A stretch of DNA of 64,000 bases, taken from the NCBI GenBank assembly GCA_035578905.1, contig JAQJVL010000284.1, positions 1,007,501 through 1,071,500 on the forward strand, read 5' to 3'. The notes below the pieces were generated by a model. The model saw only the letters and a program-made list of their open reading frames with translations, had not been told where the DNA came from and did not search any database. The DNA is from Stictocephala bisonia. Lineage: Eukaryota > Arthropoda > Insecta > Hemiptera > Membracidae. Both the position numbers and the translations under genes were made by a program. Positions 1 to 10,807 of the stretch are shown piece after piece (position 1 is the first letter of the stretch; the number at the start of each line of letters is the position of its first letter).

Positions 1-716
1 ATTACGTCAAAATGTCACCATGCACAATAAACAGCATGCATATAGGTACAATCTTCCTAGTTTTTAATAATAGAATACTAAAATAATTTTAATCTTAGCG
101 CAAATAAACACGACGCATACGTCATGCAACCCCTTCTCTTCCATCCTTCAATATGAAATCAAACGTATTCTTGCATCCATACAAGAAAGAAAAAAACAAT
201 ATCCCGTAGTTTTAAACAATCATTTATTAATTCCGAATCTTTTACTGTTTTAGCAACCAACTAGGGAAAGCAACTTCAGCTACATCCTTTCTAGGGAATC
301 CTTTCTCAGCCAGAGATCATCTTTCCAGACTCCACTTTCCCTGGGCTAATCGATGTCGCGGTTTCGCCCGGCATTGGTCACACTCCCGCCTTGAGAAGTC
401 CCCTACAATCTCGATTCACCGGACTATTTTAGCAATTTCTAAATTATGAAAAGACAGCGGCTTTTACTTTTACGTTGAGATAAGAGGAAAGTATTGCCCA
501 TTCCAACAGTCATTTTCGTTATTGTTACAAAACTGCTTGTCCAATGGGGTAAATGGGTATATTTGACGAAACATCTTTTTATATTTTATAAATACAGACA
601 ACCAACAACCATCAACTAACATAAATTCTGTTGATCCACAATATCCTACGAACCAATTCCTGATAATCAATAACCTTCAGGGAATGTGATAAGGTAGTTG
701 ACAGATAACTATCATG
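1..716. other. No gene seen
   Basis: The stretch is AT-rich with a moderately GC-rich part at about 280-420. Short ORFs here have no recognisable product. The last bases lead into the satellite array. Confidence 0.6.
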
Positions 717-1727
717 TCATTCCGTTTATCAATCAGTTGTCAGGTGTCCCGGCGGGCGGCCACTGCTCCCTCTGAGGTCACAAGTCAATCAACATACTCA
801 CAATTGAAACCTTCAATGTATATATCTAGTGTTCTGAGTAGTTAGGTAACATCAGTTGTCAGGGAGATCATATCGTAGGTGTCAGTTAACTGAGGTCTCA
901 TTCCGTTTGTCAATCAGTTGTCAGGTGTCCCGGCGGGCGGCCACTGCTCCCCCTGAGCTCACAAGTCAATCAACATACTCACAACTGAAACCTTCAATGT
1001 ATATATCTAGTGTTCTAAGTAGTTAGGTAACATCAGTTGTCAGGGAGATCATATCGTAGGTGTCAGTTAACTGAGGTCTCATTCCGTTTGTCAATCAGTT
1101 GTCAGGTGTCCCGGCGGGCGGCCACTGCTCCCTCTGAGGTCACAAGTCAATCAAAATACTCACAACTGAAACCTTCAATGTATATATCTAGTGTTCTCAG
1201 TAGTTAGGTAACATCAGTTACGTCAGGGAGATCATATGGTAGTTGTCAGTTAACTGAGGTCTCATTCCGTTTATCAATCAGTTGTCAGGTGTCCCGGCGG
1301 GCGGCCACTGCTCCCTCTGAGGTCACAAGTCATTCAACATACTCACAATTGAAACCTTCAATGTATATATCTAGTGTTCTGAGTAGTTAGGTAACAACAG
1401 TCACATCAAGAAGTATCATATGGTAGTTGTCAGTTAACTGAGGTCTCATTCCGTTTATCAATCAGTTGTCAGGTGTCCCGGCGGGCGGCCACTGCTCCCT
1501 CTGAGGTCACAAGTCAATCAACATACTCACAACTGAAACCTTCAATGTATATATCTAGTGTTCTAAGTAGTTAGGTACCATCAGTTGTCAGGGAGATCAT
1601 ATGGTAGTTGTCAGTTAACTGAGGTCTCATTCCGTTTATCAATCAGTTGTCAGGTGTCCCGGCGGGCGGCCACTGCTCCCTCTGAGGTCACAAGTCAATC
1701 AACATACTCACAACTGAAACATTCAAT
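717..1727. repeat. 181-184 bp satellite, six units
   Basis: Units begin TCATTCCGTTT at 717, 898, 1079, 1262, 1446 and 1627, giving periods of 181, 181, 183, 184 and 181. Each carries a GC-rich core (GTCCCGGCGGGCGGCCACTG) inside AT-rich sequence and an inverted-looking GTCAGTTAACTGA just before the next unit. The last unit breaks off near 1727. Units are highly similar to each other, so amplification is recent or homogenised. The 62-residue ORF over the last unit is a by-product of the repeat. Confidence 0.9.
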
Positions 1728-3229
1728 CGCCACATATCATCATAACACAACAGCTGAAAATGGCTTGATATGACTGTAGTTTTAATAAAACTCTTGTAAT
1801 ATTCTTTCATTTACACGAATAATATGGCACCGCTGCTCATACAGTACGTGGATTGAAATTGAACTTGAATATACTGCAGTGACATTTAAATGCAGGTTTT
1901 ATGTATACCAAAATTAGAATATATTTTTAAATATAAGTCAATAAGTACGGTTATTGGTTAAATGCATGGTTTAATCCAAAATTATAATGCAACTCATTAA
2001 AATAATATTATATAGCTCCGATTGCTCATTTTTCATTGAACTGAACTGATAACATATACTAACTAATATTGGGGCTTTATATATATCTTGGAATTAAGAC
2101 TATTTTTTAATATCCACCTTGAACATTCATTCAAAATTCATTAAAATCTATATATTGACTAATTGTTTCATAAAAAAATAATCAAAATATGAGGCAAAGG
2201 TTAATCGACAACAGAAAAATATGAATTTGTAATTGGTTGGAAATTATAATCTTTAATTATTACTTTACTTAGAGGACTCAACAAATATTACATAGATTAC
2301 GAAAACCTTGTTTTAGATCCATCCTACAAACCAAACAATCAATTTCCAACACATCTTCCCTATGACAATTACTCCTATAAAATTGTCACTGATTCGTTTC
2401 CAGTAACAAAAAATCTAAAGCAACTTTTACTCAAAACTCAAAAGCAAATCATATGGAACTTAGGTGGCTAAATATTATTTTAACGTGTCAAATATTCCAC
2501 TTAAGATTAAATTGTTACCTCTGCAAAAATTAGGATTCGATTGTTTTCCACTTTTTTTTAAAGAAAAAAGAAAGCTATAGGCACTAATGTATTTGTACAT
2601 ACGATATTAAAGTACAACATTTTATATAATTTAAATAGTTGATTGCCCCCAAAATATCTAGTTTCAGTTGTTACAAACAGATTAACATATAAAAAAATAA
2701 TTTAGTTATAAATTAGTCGGTTTATTTCTTATTTCAAGACTGAACATTACATTGTAAAACTCTCACATCCATTATTATTTCGTTGGCCTTGAATCTAATC
2801 CAAGGCCATCAAAATATGATTTCGGCTTAGCCTTCTCATTTTCCCATCATAATTTCCCATTTTAGTCCAGTATTCCACATGTTTAGTTTATGTGGTAAAC
2901 TCCAATTTGACCATCACAGTCCATTATTTATTGATAAAATTCGTTCGGCCTCATCCGGAATTGTCAACTTTCCACAGTAAACAACTGTATGCAGTTTATT
3001 AGGAAACCTCCCACCTTACCTTTATTTAATTCCTCTGTAGATCATGCATTCGTAGCACAAATATTTATGTTGTGTATATTATATCCAAGGAAAAAATATT
3101 CACTATGTAAAGTAGCCTGAATATATAAATTTAAATTAGGAAACTAAATTCAAATACCTGTAAAAAGTATTAAATATATTATAATTAACTATCATAGTTA
3201 ACGTATCATAATGTAGTTAACGTTTCATC
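1728..3229. other. AT-rich DNA, no gene recognised
   Basis: No recognisable product. A 60-odd codon open stretch without ATG at about 2270-2471 reads as Tyr/Asn/Lys-rich protein (for example YIDYENLVLDPSYKPNNQFP). It could be a decayed retroelement fragment or chance in AT-rich DNA. Confidence 0.4.
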
Positions 3230-4298
3230 TGCAGTCAGAGACGCGTGAAAATGGTGCCAGTGACTGATAGCATGTTTTGTGTTAAAGTAAAATGGTGCGT
3301 GTGGCTGATGGCAGATCTAGGGTTAAAGGAAAATGGTCTGAGTGACAGAAGGCAGAGTTAGGGTTAAAGTAAAATGGTGGATGTGGCTGATTGCAGATCT
3401 AGGGTTAAAGTAAAATGGTGCGAGCAACAGAAGGCAGAGTTAGGGTTAAAGTAAAATGGTGGATGTGGCTGATTGCAGATCTAGGGTTAAAGTAAAATGG
3501 TGCGAGTAACAGAAGGCAGAGTTAGGGTTAAAGTAAAATGGTGGATGTAGCTGATGGCAGATCTAGGGTTAAAGTAAAATGGTGCGAGCAACAGAAGGCA
3601 GAGTTAGGGTTAAAGTAAAATGGTGCGTGTGGCTGATGGCAGATCTAGGGTTAAAGTAAAATGGTGCGAGCAACAGAAGGCAGAGTTAGGGTTAAAGTAA
3701 AATGGTGGATGTGGCTGATGGCAGATCTAGGGTTAAAGTAAAATGGTGGATGTGGCTGATGGCAGATCTAGGGGTAAAGTAAAATGGTGGATGTGGCTGA
3801 TGGCAGATCTGAGGTTAAAGTAAAATGGTGCGAGCAACAGAAGGCAGAGTTAGGGTTAAAGTAAAATGGTGCGAGCAACAGAAGGTAGAGTTAGGGTTAA
3901 AGTAAAATGGTGCGTGTGGCTGATTGCAGATCTAGGGTTAAAGTAAAATGGTGCGAGCAACAGAAGGCAGAGTTAGGGTTAAAGTAAAATGGTGCGTGTG
4001 GCTGATTGCAGATCTAGGGTTAAAGTAAAATGGTGCGAGTAACAGAAGGTAGAGTTAAAGTAAAACGGTGCGTGTTGCTGATGGCAGATCTAGGGTTAAA
4101 GTAAAATGGTACACGTAGCTTATGACACGCAACATAAAGGAAAATGGTCTGAGTGACAGACGGCAGAGTTAGGGTTAAAGTAAAATGATGCATGAGACTG
4201 ATGGCAGCTCTAGAGTTAAAGGAAAATGGTGCGAGTGATTGACTGAACTAATATCACATATAGAGTTAAAGTTAAGTGGTGCAATTAACTAATGGTAT
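3230..4298. repeat. 41 bp minisatellite with two unit types in mostly alternating order
   Basis: All units share GGGTTAAAGTAAAATGGTG. Type A continues CGAGCAACAGAAGGCAGAGTT, and type B continues GATGTGGCTGATGGCAGATC (or CGTGTGGCTG...). Through most of the array the order is B-A-B-A, an 82 bp higher-order unit. Near 3700-3800 there is a run of three B, followed by two A. Units diverge at both ends (about 3230-3330 and 4100-4298), as expected if the array is homogenised from the centre. No ORF spans it. Confidence 0.9.
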
Positions 4299-4837
4299 AT
4301 GTATGTCTAATTAAAATACAGGTTATGTTTAGATCTCCACATATTTCATGTATCAAACATAGATATTTTTAGTAGTAAAAATGTTTATTTACAGTATACA
4401 TTTAAAAGGATACAAACTAGAAATATGGATCAACAGTAGTTGTTATAGCAATTACAGTTTATTTTATTTTATTTAAAAAAATTACCAATGTTCGATTATG
4501 GTACAGTAGTTAGTCATACAGTAGCTTATAATGCAAGCAATCTTGAAACCTTTATTAATCATTTTGATTGAATCATACGTTGCAAAATCTTTATCTTCTA
4601 AAAACTTTACAGTTTCCATAATACACTTATATTCAACCATTTCTTAGAAATATTTTCTACTTATATGTAAATTTACTATCACGTTTATCATGTGACTTAA
4701 AGTCGTTTCAGTTCTTTAGCAAAACCGGTAAAACGTAGAGTTTAGTTCATTTGCAACATTGAACAAACGAGGTTATTTCACTCACTGCTAATTTCAAGTG
4801 TGTTGTCAATCAGCTGATTAGCACTATTGTCGGTAGT

Positions 4838-4915
4838 TCAGTGGTCTCTGGTTTCAACTGTTACAGCCATCACTTCCTTCGTCGTCTGCATCCGTATCCG
4901 TTCGTCTTTACTCAA
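4838..4915 (+). promoter_or_regulatory. Possible core promoter and 5' UTR
   Basis: A TCAGT initiator-like pentamer (GTTCAGTGG) begins a C/T-rich, low-A stretch that ends at the ATGATG of the candidate first exon. No TATA box is seen at the expected distance. The pentamer is common by chance, so this rests mainly on its position in front of the candidate exon. Confidence 0.2.
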
Positions 4916-4951
4916 ATGATGTACGGCACTGGCTTTTGTCCTTGGACCAAG
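4916..4951 (+). CDS. Candidate first coding exon of the SEA/transmembrane gene
   Basis: Two tandem ATG codons open a 12-codon frame (MMYGTGFCPWTK) that runs into a plausible donor, AAG|GTATTT. The exon ends in phase 0, and the transmembrane exon at 41622 begins in phase 0, so the two could be spliced directly. A TCAGT arthropod initiator-like element lies about 75 bases upstream in a short stretch that is less AT-rich than its surroundings. This is inference: a phase match has a one in three chance by luck, the peptide is not recognised, and other exons could lie between. Nothing else in the first 41 kb looks like the start of that gene. Confidence 0.3.
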
Positions 4952-6535
4952 GTATTTTCTTTTCTTTTCTTTCTTGATTAACACCTCGTAAAAATGTTTA
5001 AAGTTGTTTATCACATAATAATATTATTTTATTCGTATTAGTATGTGTTTTTAATTTTGTATATGTTATATTGAAACACTATTATATGTAGTAAATTGGT
5101 ATTCGAAGTTCTACGAAACTCAATTTTTACAAACCTGTTATGTTTTAGAGAGGAAATATCTAGTAGATTACTTGCAAAGTTTAGTTTTTCTTGTTATTTT
5201 ATAGTAAAAATCAATAAATTAAGAAATGTTTCTCTAGATTAAAAAACAGGTTCATTGCTCTAATTGTCATAACATTTTAAGCATATCCCAATAAACTAAA
5301 AAAATAGTTGTTCAGTTAGTTGTTCATTGTTAACTAACTGAATAACTAGATATAAATTGAGAGTTGTTCAGTTTATTTCTTTATATTTTATCTTCATTAT
5401 ATCACAAGATAGATGGAGTACTTAGTAGTGTTAAAGTTAGATTACACTTGGCTAATAAATTAGTTTAATGAAATTTGGCACGCTGAAGATTGACTTTATA
5501 CATTTTTGAATAAATCCACTTATTAGTTACCGGTACCTTATAATTTGTAGAAATAAATGTTACACATGATACAATATAATTTTAAATATATGCTTGATGC
5601 TTTTGGAAAACAAGGTTTTCACTGTCAAAACCAACAAGCATCCTAAATATTATTTGTAACAAGCAGTATAAAATCAATAAGCTTATATAAATTTAAAAAC
5701 GTTTTAATTTAAGAAAGAAAAAATGTAATATTCCAAGTTATTCACGAAATAATTGTTATACTCATTTATGCAGCGTTTTTCACTTTCTTTGAGATAATTT
5801 GGTGTTATAACTAATGTCTAAAAAATAATTTTAATGTTATTTCTAAACAATGTTTGGCAATGACTGAGTTTTATTGTTTGTTATTTTTAAAGTATCTTAA
5901 ATGTTCATTTAATTTAGTTTTCAGATTTAGTTTGGTTTGGCAAATATACTTTTTTCAGTCATTGCTTTGATTTCGTATAGGATAATCCTGATTTATCTTC
6001 ATTTTTATTTTGTTTTTAGTATAAGTAAAGTTTTAGAAAAGTTTTGTAGAATAATTTTGATATAGTATTATAATTTATTCTTTTCCATTATTTAATTTTT
6101 TCTTCGATGTTTTATAGAGTGCTTCTATTAGACTTTTGAATTTGCTTTTGTTCTAGATCATTTTATCAATAAAGTATACCTTTTAAATTTTATTATATGG
6201 CTAGTACAATACCCTTCCTTCATAAGAGGTTTACGTTGGTTTATATTGCATTTTATTGCATTCACTCTAGGTTGTTTAAACGATTTCTAATATGATCGTG
6301 TTTTTAAAAAGAAATTTTTATAAAACAAACTTATAAACAATATTTAAAACTTTGTGAAAGTGTGCAGGTTGCTCCGCTTGAAACACGTGAGCGCAAAAGT
6401 GCGTTGTTGTTAGGTTTGGTACGGTATTTACTTCATAAGTATGTAAGTTGTTTGTTTATTTCAACAGCTGATTAATGAAACTTTTATAAACAATTTTCAA
6501 ATTGGTATTTCCATAGGATTTGCGTTGATACTTAT
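4952..6535. other. AT-rich intron-like DNA, no gene
   Basis: Very AT-rich, with many poly-T and poly-A runs and no credible ORF. A small hairpin (GTTCAGTTAGTTG ... TAACTAACTGAAT) sits near 5311-5345. Confidence 0.5.
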
Positions 6536-6539
6536 TAAA

Positions 6540-6716
6540 GCCCCTGGGGTGGTGCCCTGATGGAATTTCTATACAAAGATAGGCCTATGTGTTAACCAGA
6601 GATTCTAAGAATGTCCATGCAGTATTTCAGCCGAATGAGTCCAGTAGTTTTTGCGTGATTGAGTAACACATACAGACAGACAGACACTATTAGATTTTTA
6701 TATAATAGTAAGATAA
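6540..6716 (+). mobile_element. RTE/SINE-type 3' tail
   Basis: The stretch reads CCGAATGAGTCCAGTAGTTT then TTGCGTGATTGAGTAACA, followed by a (CAGA)n tract and TATATAATAGTAAGAT. This order (target-like phrase, ACACATACAGACAGACAGAC, then an AT-rich ATAATAGTAAGAT end) is widespread as the 3' tail of RTE-derived arthropod repeats and SINEs. No coding part is attached. Confidence 0.6.
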
Positions 6717-6879
6717 TGTATTTGTTTTTTGTTTTTACAAATTATATTAACGTGATTGATATTTTACTTAATACAGTAGTCAATGTTAATTTAGAATACA
6801 TTTTTATAATGTGGTAACTTACTGAGATTGGTGGCAGTTTTTTGAAAAGTAGCCTACTTTTTTATTTTGGGGGGTCGCC

Positions 6880-7030
6880 AGTTTTGTCGGTTGTGAGGTG
6901 GGCCTGCCTACAATAGTTGTGAGGACAGTGAAAGGGTCAAGAGCGAGGAGGTAGGATTTTCTGGCAAGAGCATCGGCCTTTTCGTCGCCGACGTACACCG
7001 ATGACCCGGAACCACTTCTGGTTCCGGATG
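6880..7030 (-). pseudogene. Retrotransposon RNase H fragment
   Basis: Read on the - strand, one frame gives VPGHR. After a one-base shift another gives VYVGDEKADALARKS, then LLALDPFTVLTTIVGR. GNEKADALAR is the hallmark of the last motif of the RNase H domain found downstream of RT in several non-LTR families (R1, LOA and I clades). The catalytic His is visible in VPGH, the Asp in KADALA. Frameshifted and very short, it is a dead fragment. Confidence 0.6.
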
Positions 7031-7110
7031 GCGAACAGTGATTCCAGCACGAGTTCGGAGGTAGATTGCGTGAATAGAATGCCTAGGAGCTAACAGGAGG
7101 TCTCACACAC

Positions 7111-7317
7111 GTGTTGGTTGTCTTCATAGATTTCATCATGGCCTCTATTGCTGTAATTTGGTATATTGCCTGTTATTTGGTGGGTATATCGTCTGAAATT
7201 TGGTTGGGGATTATAAATGGTCTGTTGAAAGGGGTAAAGGGTTGTGATGTAACAATAAGAATAGCAAACCTACAAGAGAGTGTGGACGGACGTGTGTTGG
7301 GTGTGGGACATGAGTAG
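7111..7317 (+). other. 68-codon ORF of unknown nature
   Basis: The ORF has a hydrophobic N-terminal half (FIDFIMASIAVIWYIACYLV). There is no recognised family, no splice evidence, and it sits just downstream of the RNase H fragment. Probably chance or retroelement debris. Confidence 0.15.
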
Positions 7318-7754
7318 GCGAAGTGAAGGACTAATATTTACAACGCATCCTCCTCCAAACCCCCGCAAACTTACAACATAGTCCTCGGACCCATCTCCTT
7401 ACTGGATGTATACAGATTATAAGGTAAATTGATTGTAAATTCACTTAAAAACTGAACACTTTCCAGCAAGTTAGGAGCTGGCAGGTTGAAAACAGTAATG
7501 GTAAATATGTCGAAATTAAACTGTAATACTGAATTAGCACATCGTAAATTTGATTAGTTATGTGATGTTACAGATTCTACCAGCAATTTTATTTGGAACA
7601 AACGTGTTCCTTTATTAATCTCTTGAGTGAAATAAAATTTGTTAATTTTCCAACTTTGAAGGATGTTCGGAGAAAATGCTTCATTTGTACTAATACTATG
7701 GCTTTAAGTTAATTCTTATTTTTATAGTTAGAACATTATGTTTCTTATTACTAT

Positions 7755-8190
7755 TAGATTTTATTTGTTGTTAATTGTATCGTTATTTCTTTGGATTATA
7801 CACATGTTACATGCACATCGTTGATTTCATTTGTTTTTTGTTTTTGTTTGTTTGTTGAATTGTTCATAGTTTATATAGTATCTAATATTGTTTATTTATT
7901 ACCAATTTATAGTAAATTTGTTGTATATAGTTATGTATATTATTTATTTATTTATTTCCATTGTGTTTATTGTTGTTAGATTTTATTTGTTGTTATTTGT
8001 ATCGTTATTTCTTTGGATTATACATATGTTACATGCACATAGTTGATATCATTTTTTTTATTTTTATTTATTTGTTGAATTGTTCATAGTCTATATAGTA
8101 TTTAATATTGTTTATTTACTGCCAATTTATAGTATATTTATTCTATATAGTTATGTATATTATTTATTTATTTCAATTGTGTTAATATTT
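7755..8190. repeat. AT-rich tandem duplication, 222 bp period
   Basis: TAGATTTTATTTGTTGTTA starts at 7755 and again at 7977, and similarity continues through TTTGGATTATACAYATGTTA to the TTATTTATTTATTTC run at each end. The small hydrophobic ORF at 7791-7979 is contained in the first copy and is not credible. Confidence 0.8.
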
Positions 8191-8399
8191 AATGCTTTGA
8201 GGCTCATGTGTAGTTAGGACTACCAGTCGTGATCCAGGAGGAAGTTTTAAACAATCAAACAATTAGTTGATATAAACTCCAAAATAAAATAAGCATTTTG
8301 GGAAGTAGTAATAAAGGGGTATGCCAGACAGACAATATATAAGTTTGCTGAGAATTTGGTACAATTTCAACTTGACACTGCAGCTTCTGTAAAGGTACG

Positions 8400-8690
8400 A
8401 ACACTGGTATTCACTCACCCGCCCGCCCTTACACAAACAGTGGTATTGACCAACCAGCCCACCCATACACGAACATTGGTATTCACCCACCCATACACAA
8501 ACACTGGTATTCACCCACCCGCCCGCCCATACAAAAACAGTGGTATTGACCCACCCACCCTTCCATACAAAAAAAGTGGTATTGACCCACCCACCCTTCC
8601 ATACAAAAACAGTGGTATTGACCCACCAGCCCACCCATACACGAACATTGGTATTCACCCACCCACCCACCCATACACAAACACTGGTAT
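8400..8690 (+). repeat. 36-37 bp ACCC-rich minisatellite
   Basis: About eight units of the form CACCCACCCGCCCATACA then CAAACACTGGTATT repeat every 36-37 bases (one shorter). The G/C strand bias is extreme: almost no G outside the TGGTATT box. Long ORFs on both strands arise from the repeat period being near a multiple of three. The same unit occurs at 39886-39950 (opposite strand) and 61043-61083. Confidence 0.85.
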
Positions 8691-8861
8691 TCATACTGAT
8701 ATAAAAAATTACATTTTTGAAAAAAATGGTTTTTATAATGAATAACAAATGTTATTTGGTTTCCTTTAACTATGTTTACTTGGTGCTTGTTGATTTGTTT
8801 ATTTATTTTTGTTTTGTTTGTTAGTTACTTTGATTACCCATATATTAAAGATATTTCATTG

Positions 8862-8968
8862 TGATAAAATTAGTTGATCTCTCAATTAGCTATATGCTAG
8901 AGAGATTAAAAAAGACAATGCAATGTAATATCAATTTAAAAAATAATAAATGATTTTGAATTTGAATT
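8862..8968 (+). mobile_element. LINE-like 3' tail with stem-loop
   Basis: CTCTCAATTAGC ... GCTAGAGAG forms a stem-loop. It is followed by AATAAATGATTTTGAATTTG, ending in a (TTGAAT) tract. The same arrangement recurs at 44655-44745, so this is the 3' end of one dispersed element family, probably a non-LTR retroelement. Confidence 0.5.
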
Positions 8969-9954
8969 TTCATCTTTTTCAAAACATCAGGTCGTTTCTT
9001 GCTGAAACTAATCAGACATCCTGGAAAACAGGATTACATCATTAAATAAATTTAGATTCGCATATTAACCTCACATATGATCACTGGTTTGTACACTTCC
9101 CTCTAGATCAAGAATGAGATTTAACGTTTCAAGTGTTTAGTTGTAAAAAAATATTAAGATACTCAATTTTTTTACAAAAACTAACTTATGGGCCACTAGA
9201 ATATGTCTTCGCCTTTCAACCAACACCTTAAGAGTTACGATACGATTATTGTTTCGAACTTAATCGTTGAAATAGAAACCCAAGTTTTGAGTTTTTTTTG
9301 TGGAGGGAAACGGTCAACTTAAATAAAGATTACGAATGATAGGAACACGGTGGCATTGTTTACAGATATCGAATGTGTGGTCCCATTAATATTTAAATTA
9401 ATAATTTAATATTCACTAGTAAATAAAAAACATTTGTACAATGCACTTTATGAATTTATAAATAACTCATCCCTTTAAGTTGCATAAATTAACGAGAATA
9501 TTAATTCAGTAAAATATTTACAATAAAATGCTTGAGTAAAAATTAAAAATAGATCTTGTAGCAAATCAAAGCCACTCTACGATTGTAGTCTTACTATTCA
9601 CTCTCCAAAATAAGATTACAACTTGAGAGTGAAGAATAAGAAATTTGAGTGAATGGTCGTTAGTTGTAAAATGCTTTAAAATCGTGGAATTATTTTTCAA
9701 TCAAGCTACAATTGTATTACCTTAGTACATATAGTCGATCGAGGAGACATAGATGGAGCTGGACCGACACACCCAACATGGTAGAAAGGGTGTGCTACTT
9801 GCTTAATAGAGTTACCGGCCTAGATGACATCACCAGCACACTTAGAGACTCTTTTTAGCATCTCTTAAAGAGCTTTCGTCTTGAAATTTGAATTAAAGCA
9901 TGTTGTAAACTAAGCCTGACGTTGCTTACTTTTATGTTTTAAATAATAATAATA
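8969..9954. other. No gene seen
   Basis: AT-rich. A small hairpin lies at about 9599-9634 (CACTCTCCAAA ... TTGAGAGTG). A slightly GC-richer patch at 9730-9850 has no recognisable reading. Confidence 0.5.
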
Positions 9955-9990
9955 GTTCTTTAATCGCCAAAGTAAAGCCTATTGTTCATC
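9955..9990 (-). mobile_element. Probable LINE 3' end, - strand
   Basis: On the - strand, TTTACTTTGGCGATTAAAGA leads into ACTATTATTATT. This resembles the polyadenylation signal and (ATT)n tail of many arthropod LINEs. No coding part is joined to it. Confidence 0.35.
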
Positions 9991-10075
9991 TACTCGTATT
10001 TCTTATACTAATTAAAGGGGGTACATTAATTAATTGCATTAGTAGAATTTATAAACAGGTTATCAAAATGTGTAA

Positions 10076-10350
10076 ATGACGGGAAGAAAGTTGGTGGACT
10101 ATCTCTAGATATAACAAAAGCTTTTTATACAGTGAACCTTAGTATTTTGCTAGACACATTACATCATTGTGGAGTTAGGGGAACAGGATACAATTATTTA
10201 GAGGGGGGTTTAAAAATTATTTAGAGAAGAAGAGGCAATATGTTAAAGGCAACTGTTTAGTAAGTGGAGTGGGGGAAATCAAACAAGGTGTGCCTCAGGG
10301 GTCGGTTTTAGGGGCTAATTTATTTTTAATATAAAATAACGGCTTGTGCA
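10076..10350 (+). pseudogene. Non-LTR reverse transcriptase fragment
   Basis: The reading is GGLSLDITKAFYTVNLSILL, then LDTLHHCGVRGTGYNYL, a frameshift at a G run near 10203, then EKKRQYVKGNC and EIKQGVPQGSVLG. D(I/L)TKAFDTVNH and QGVPQGSVLGP are RT domain motifs A region and B of jockey/CR1-like LINEs. The DTVN box reads YTVN here. The YADD box is missing because the sequence stops at the palindrome beginning 10364. It is a dead fragment truncated at both ends. Confidence 0.85.
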
Positions 10351-10363
10351 ATGCTATAATATA

Positions 10364-10807
10364 TTTAATAAATTAAATGATAAATATAATAAAGTACCCT
10401 TTTATTCATTTTTTATAAAAATATATTACCGGTTTCGGCTCTTAGGCCATCTTCAGATAGTATATAACATAACCTAAAATAAATTAACAAATTATAAAAA
10501 TAAAAATAAAACATATGAAAATAACATTACATATGATTAATTTAGTGTGTGGGTAAGTTGAATTTTACTTTTTGATTCTTAAAAGTAAAATTAAAATTAA
10601 AAATAAAATTCAACTTACCCACACACTAAATTAATCATATGTAATGTTATTTTCATATGTTTTATTTTTATTTTTATAATTTGTTAATTTATTTTAGGTT
10701 ATGTTATATACTATCTGAAGATGGCCTAAGAGCCGAAACCGGTAATATATTTTTATAAAAAATGAATAAAAGGGTACTTTATTATATTTATCATTTAATT
10801 TATTAAA
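10364..10807. mobile_element. Long palindrome with hammerhead-like motif in each arm
   Basis: Arms 10364-10567 and 10604-10807 (204 bases each) are reverse complements with no mismatch seen by eye; the spacer is 36 bases. Each arm contains CTGAAGATGGCCTAAGAGCC followed by GAAACCGGTAATAT, at 10715-10745 on + and about 10427-10456 on -. CTGANGA, a short stem (GGC/GCC) and GAAAC are the order of a hammerhead ribozyme core, though one extra T lies between CTGAAGA and the stem. Such motifs are known from Penelope-like elements. The palindrome abuts the RT fragment above. Confidence 0.8.

Noticed and set aside
8263..8748. 161-codon - strand ORF and 129-codon + strand ORF
   Set aside because: Both are produced by the 36-37 bp minisatellite and are open on opposite strands at once.
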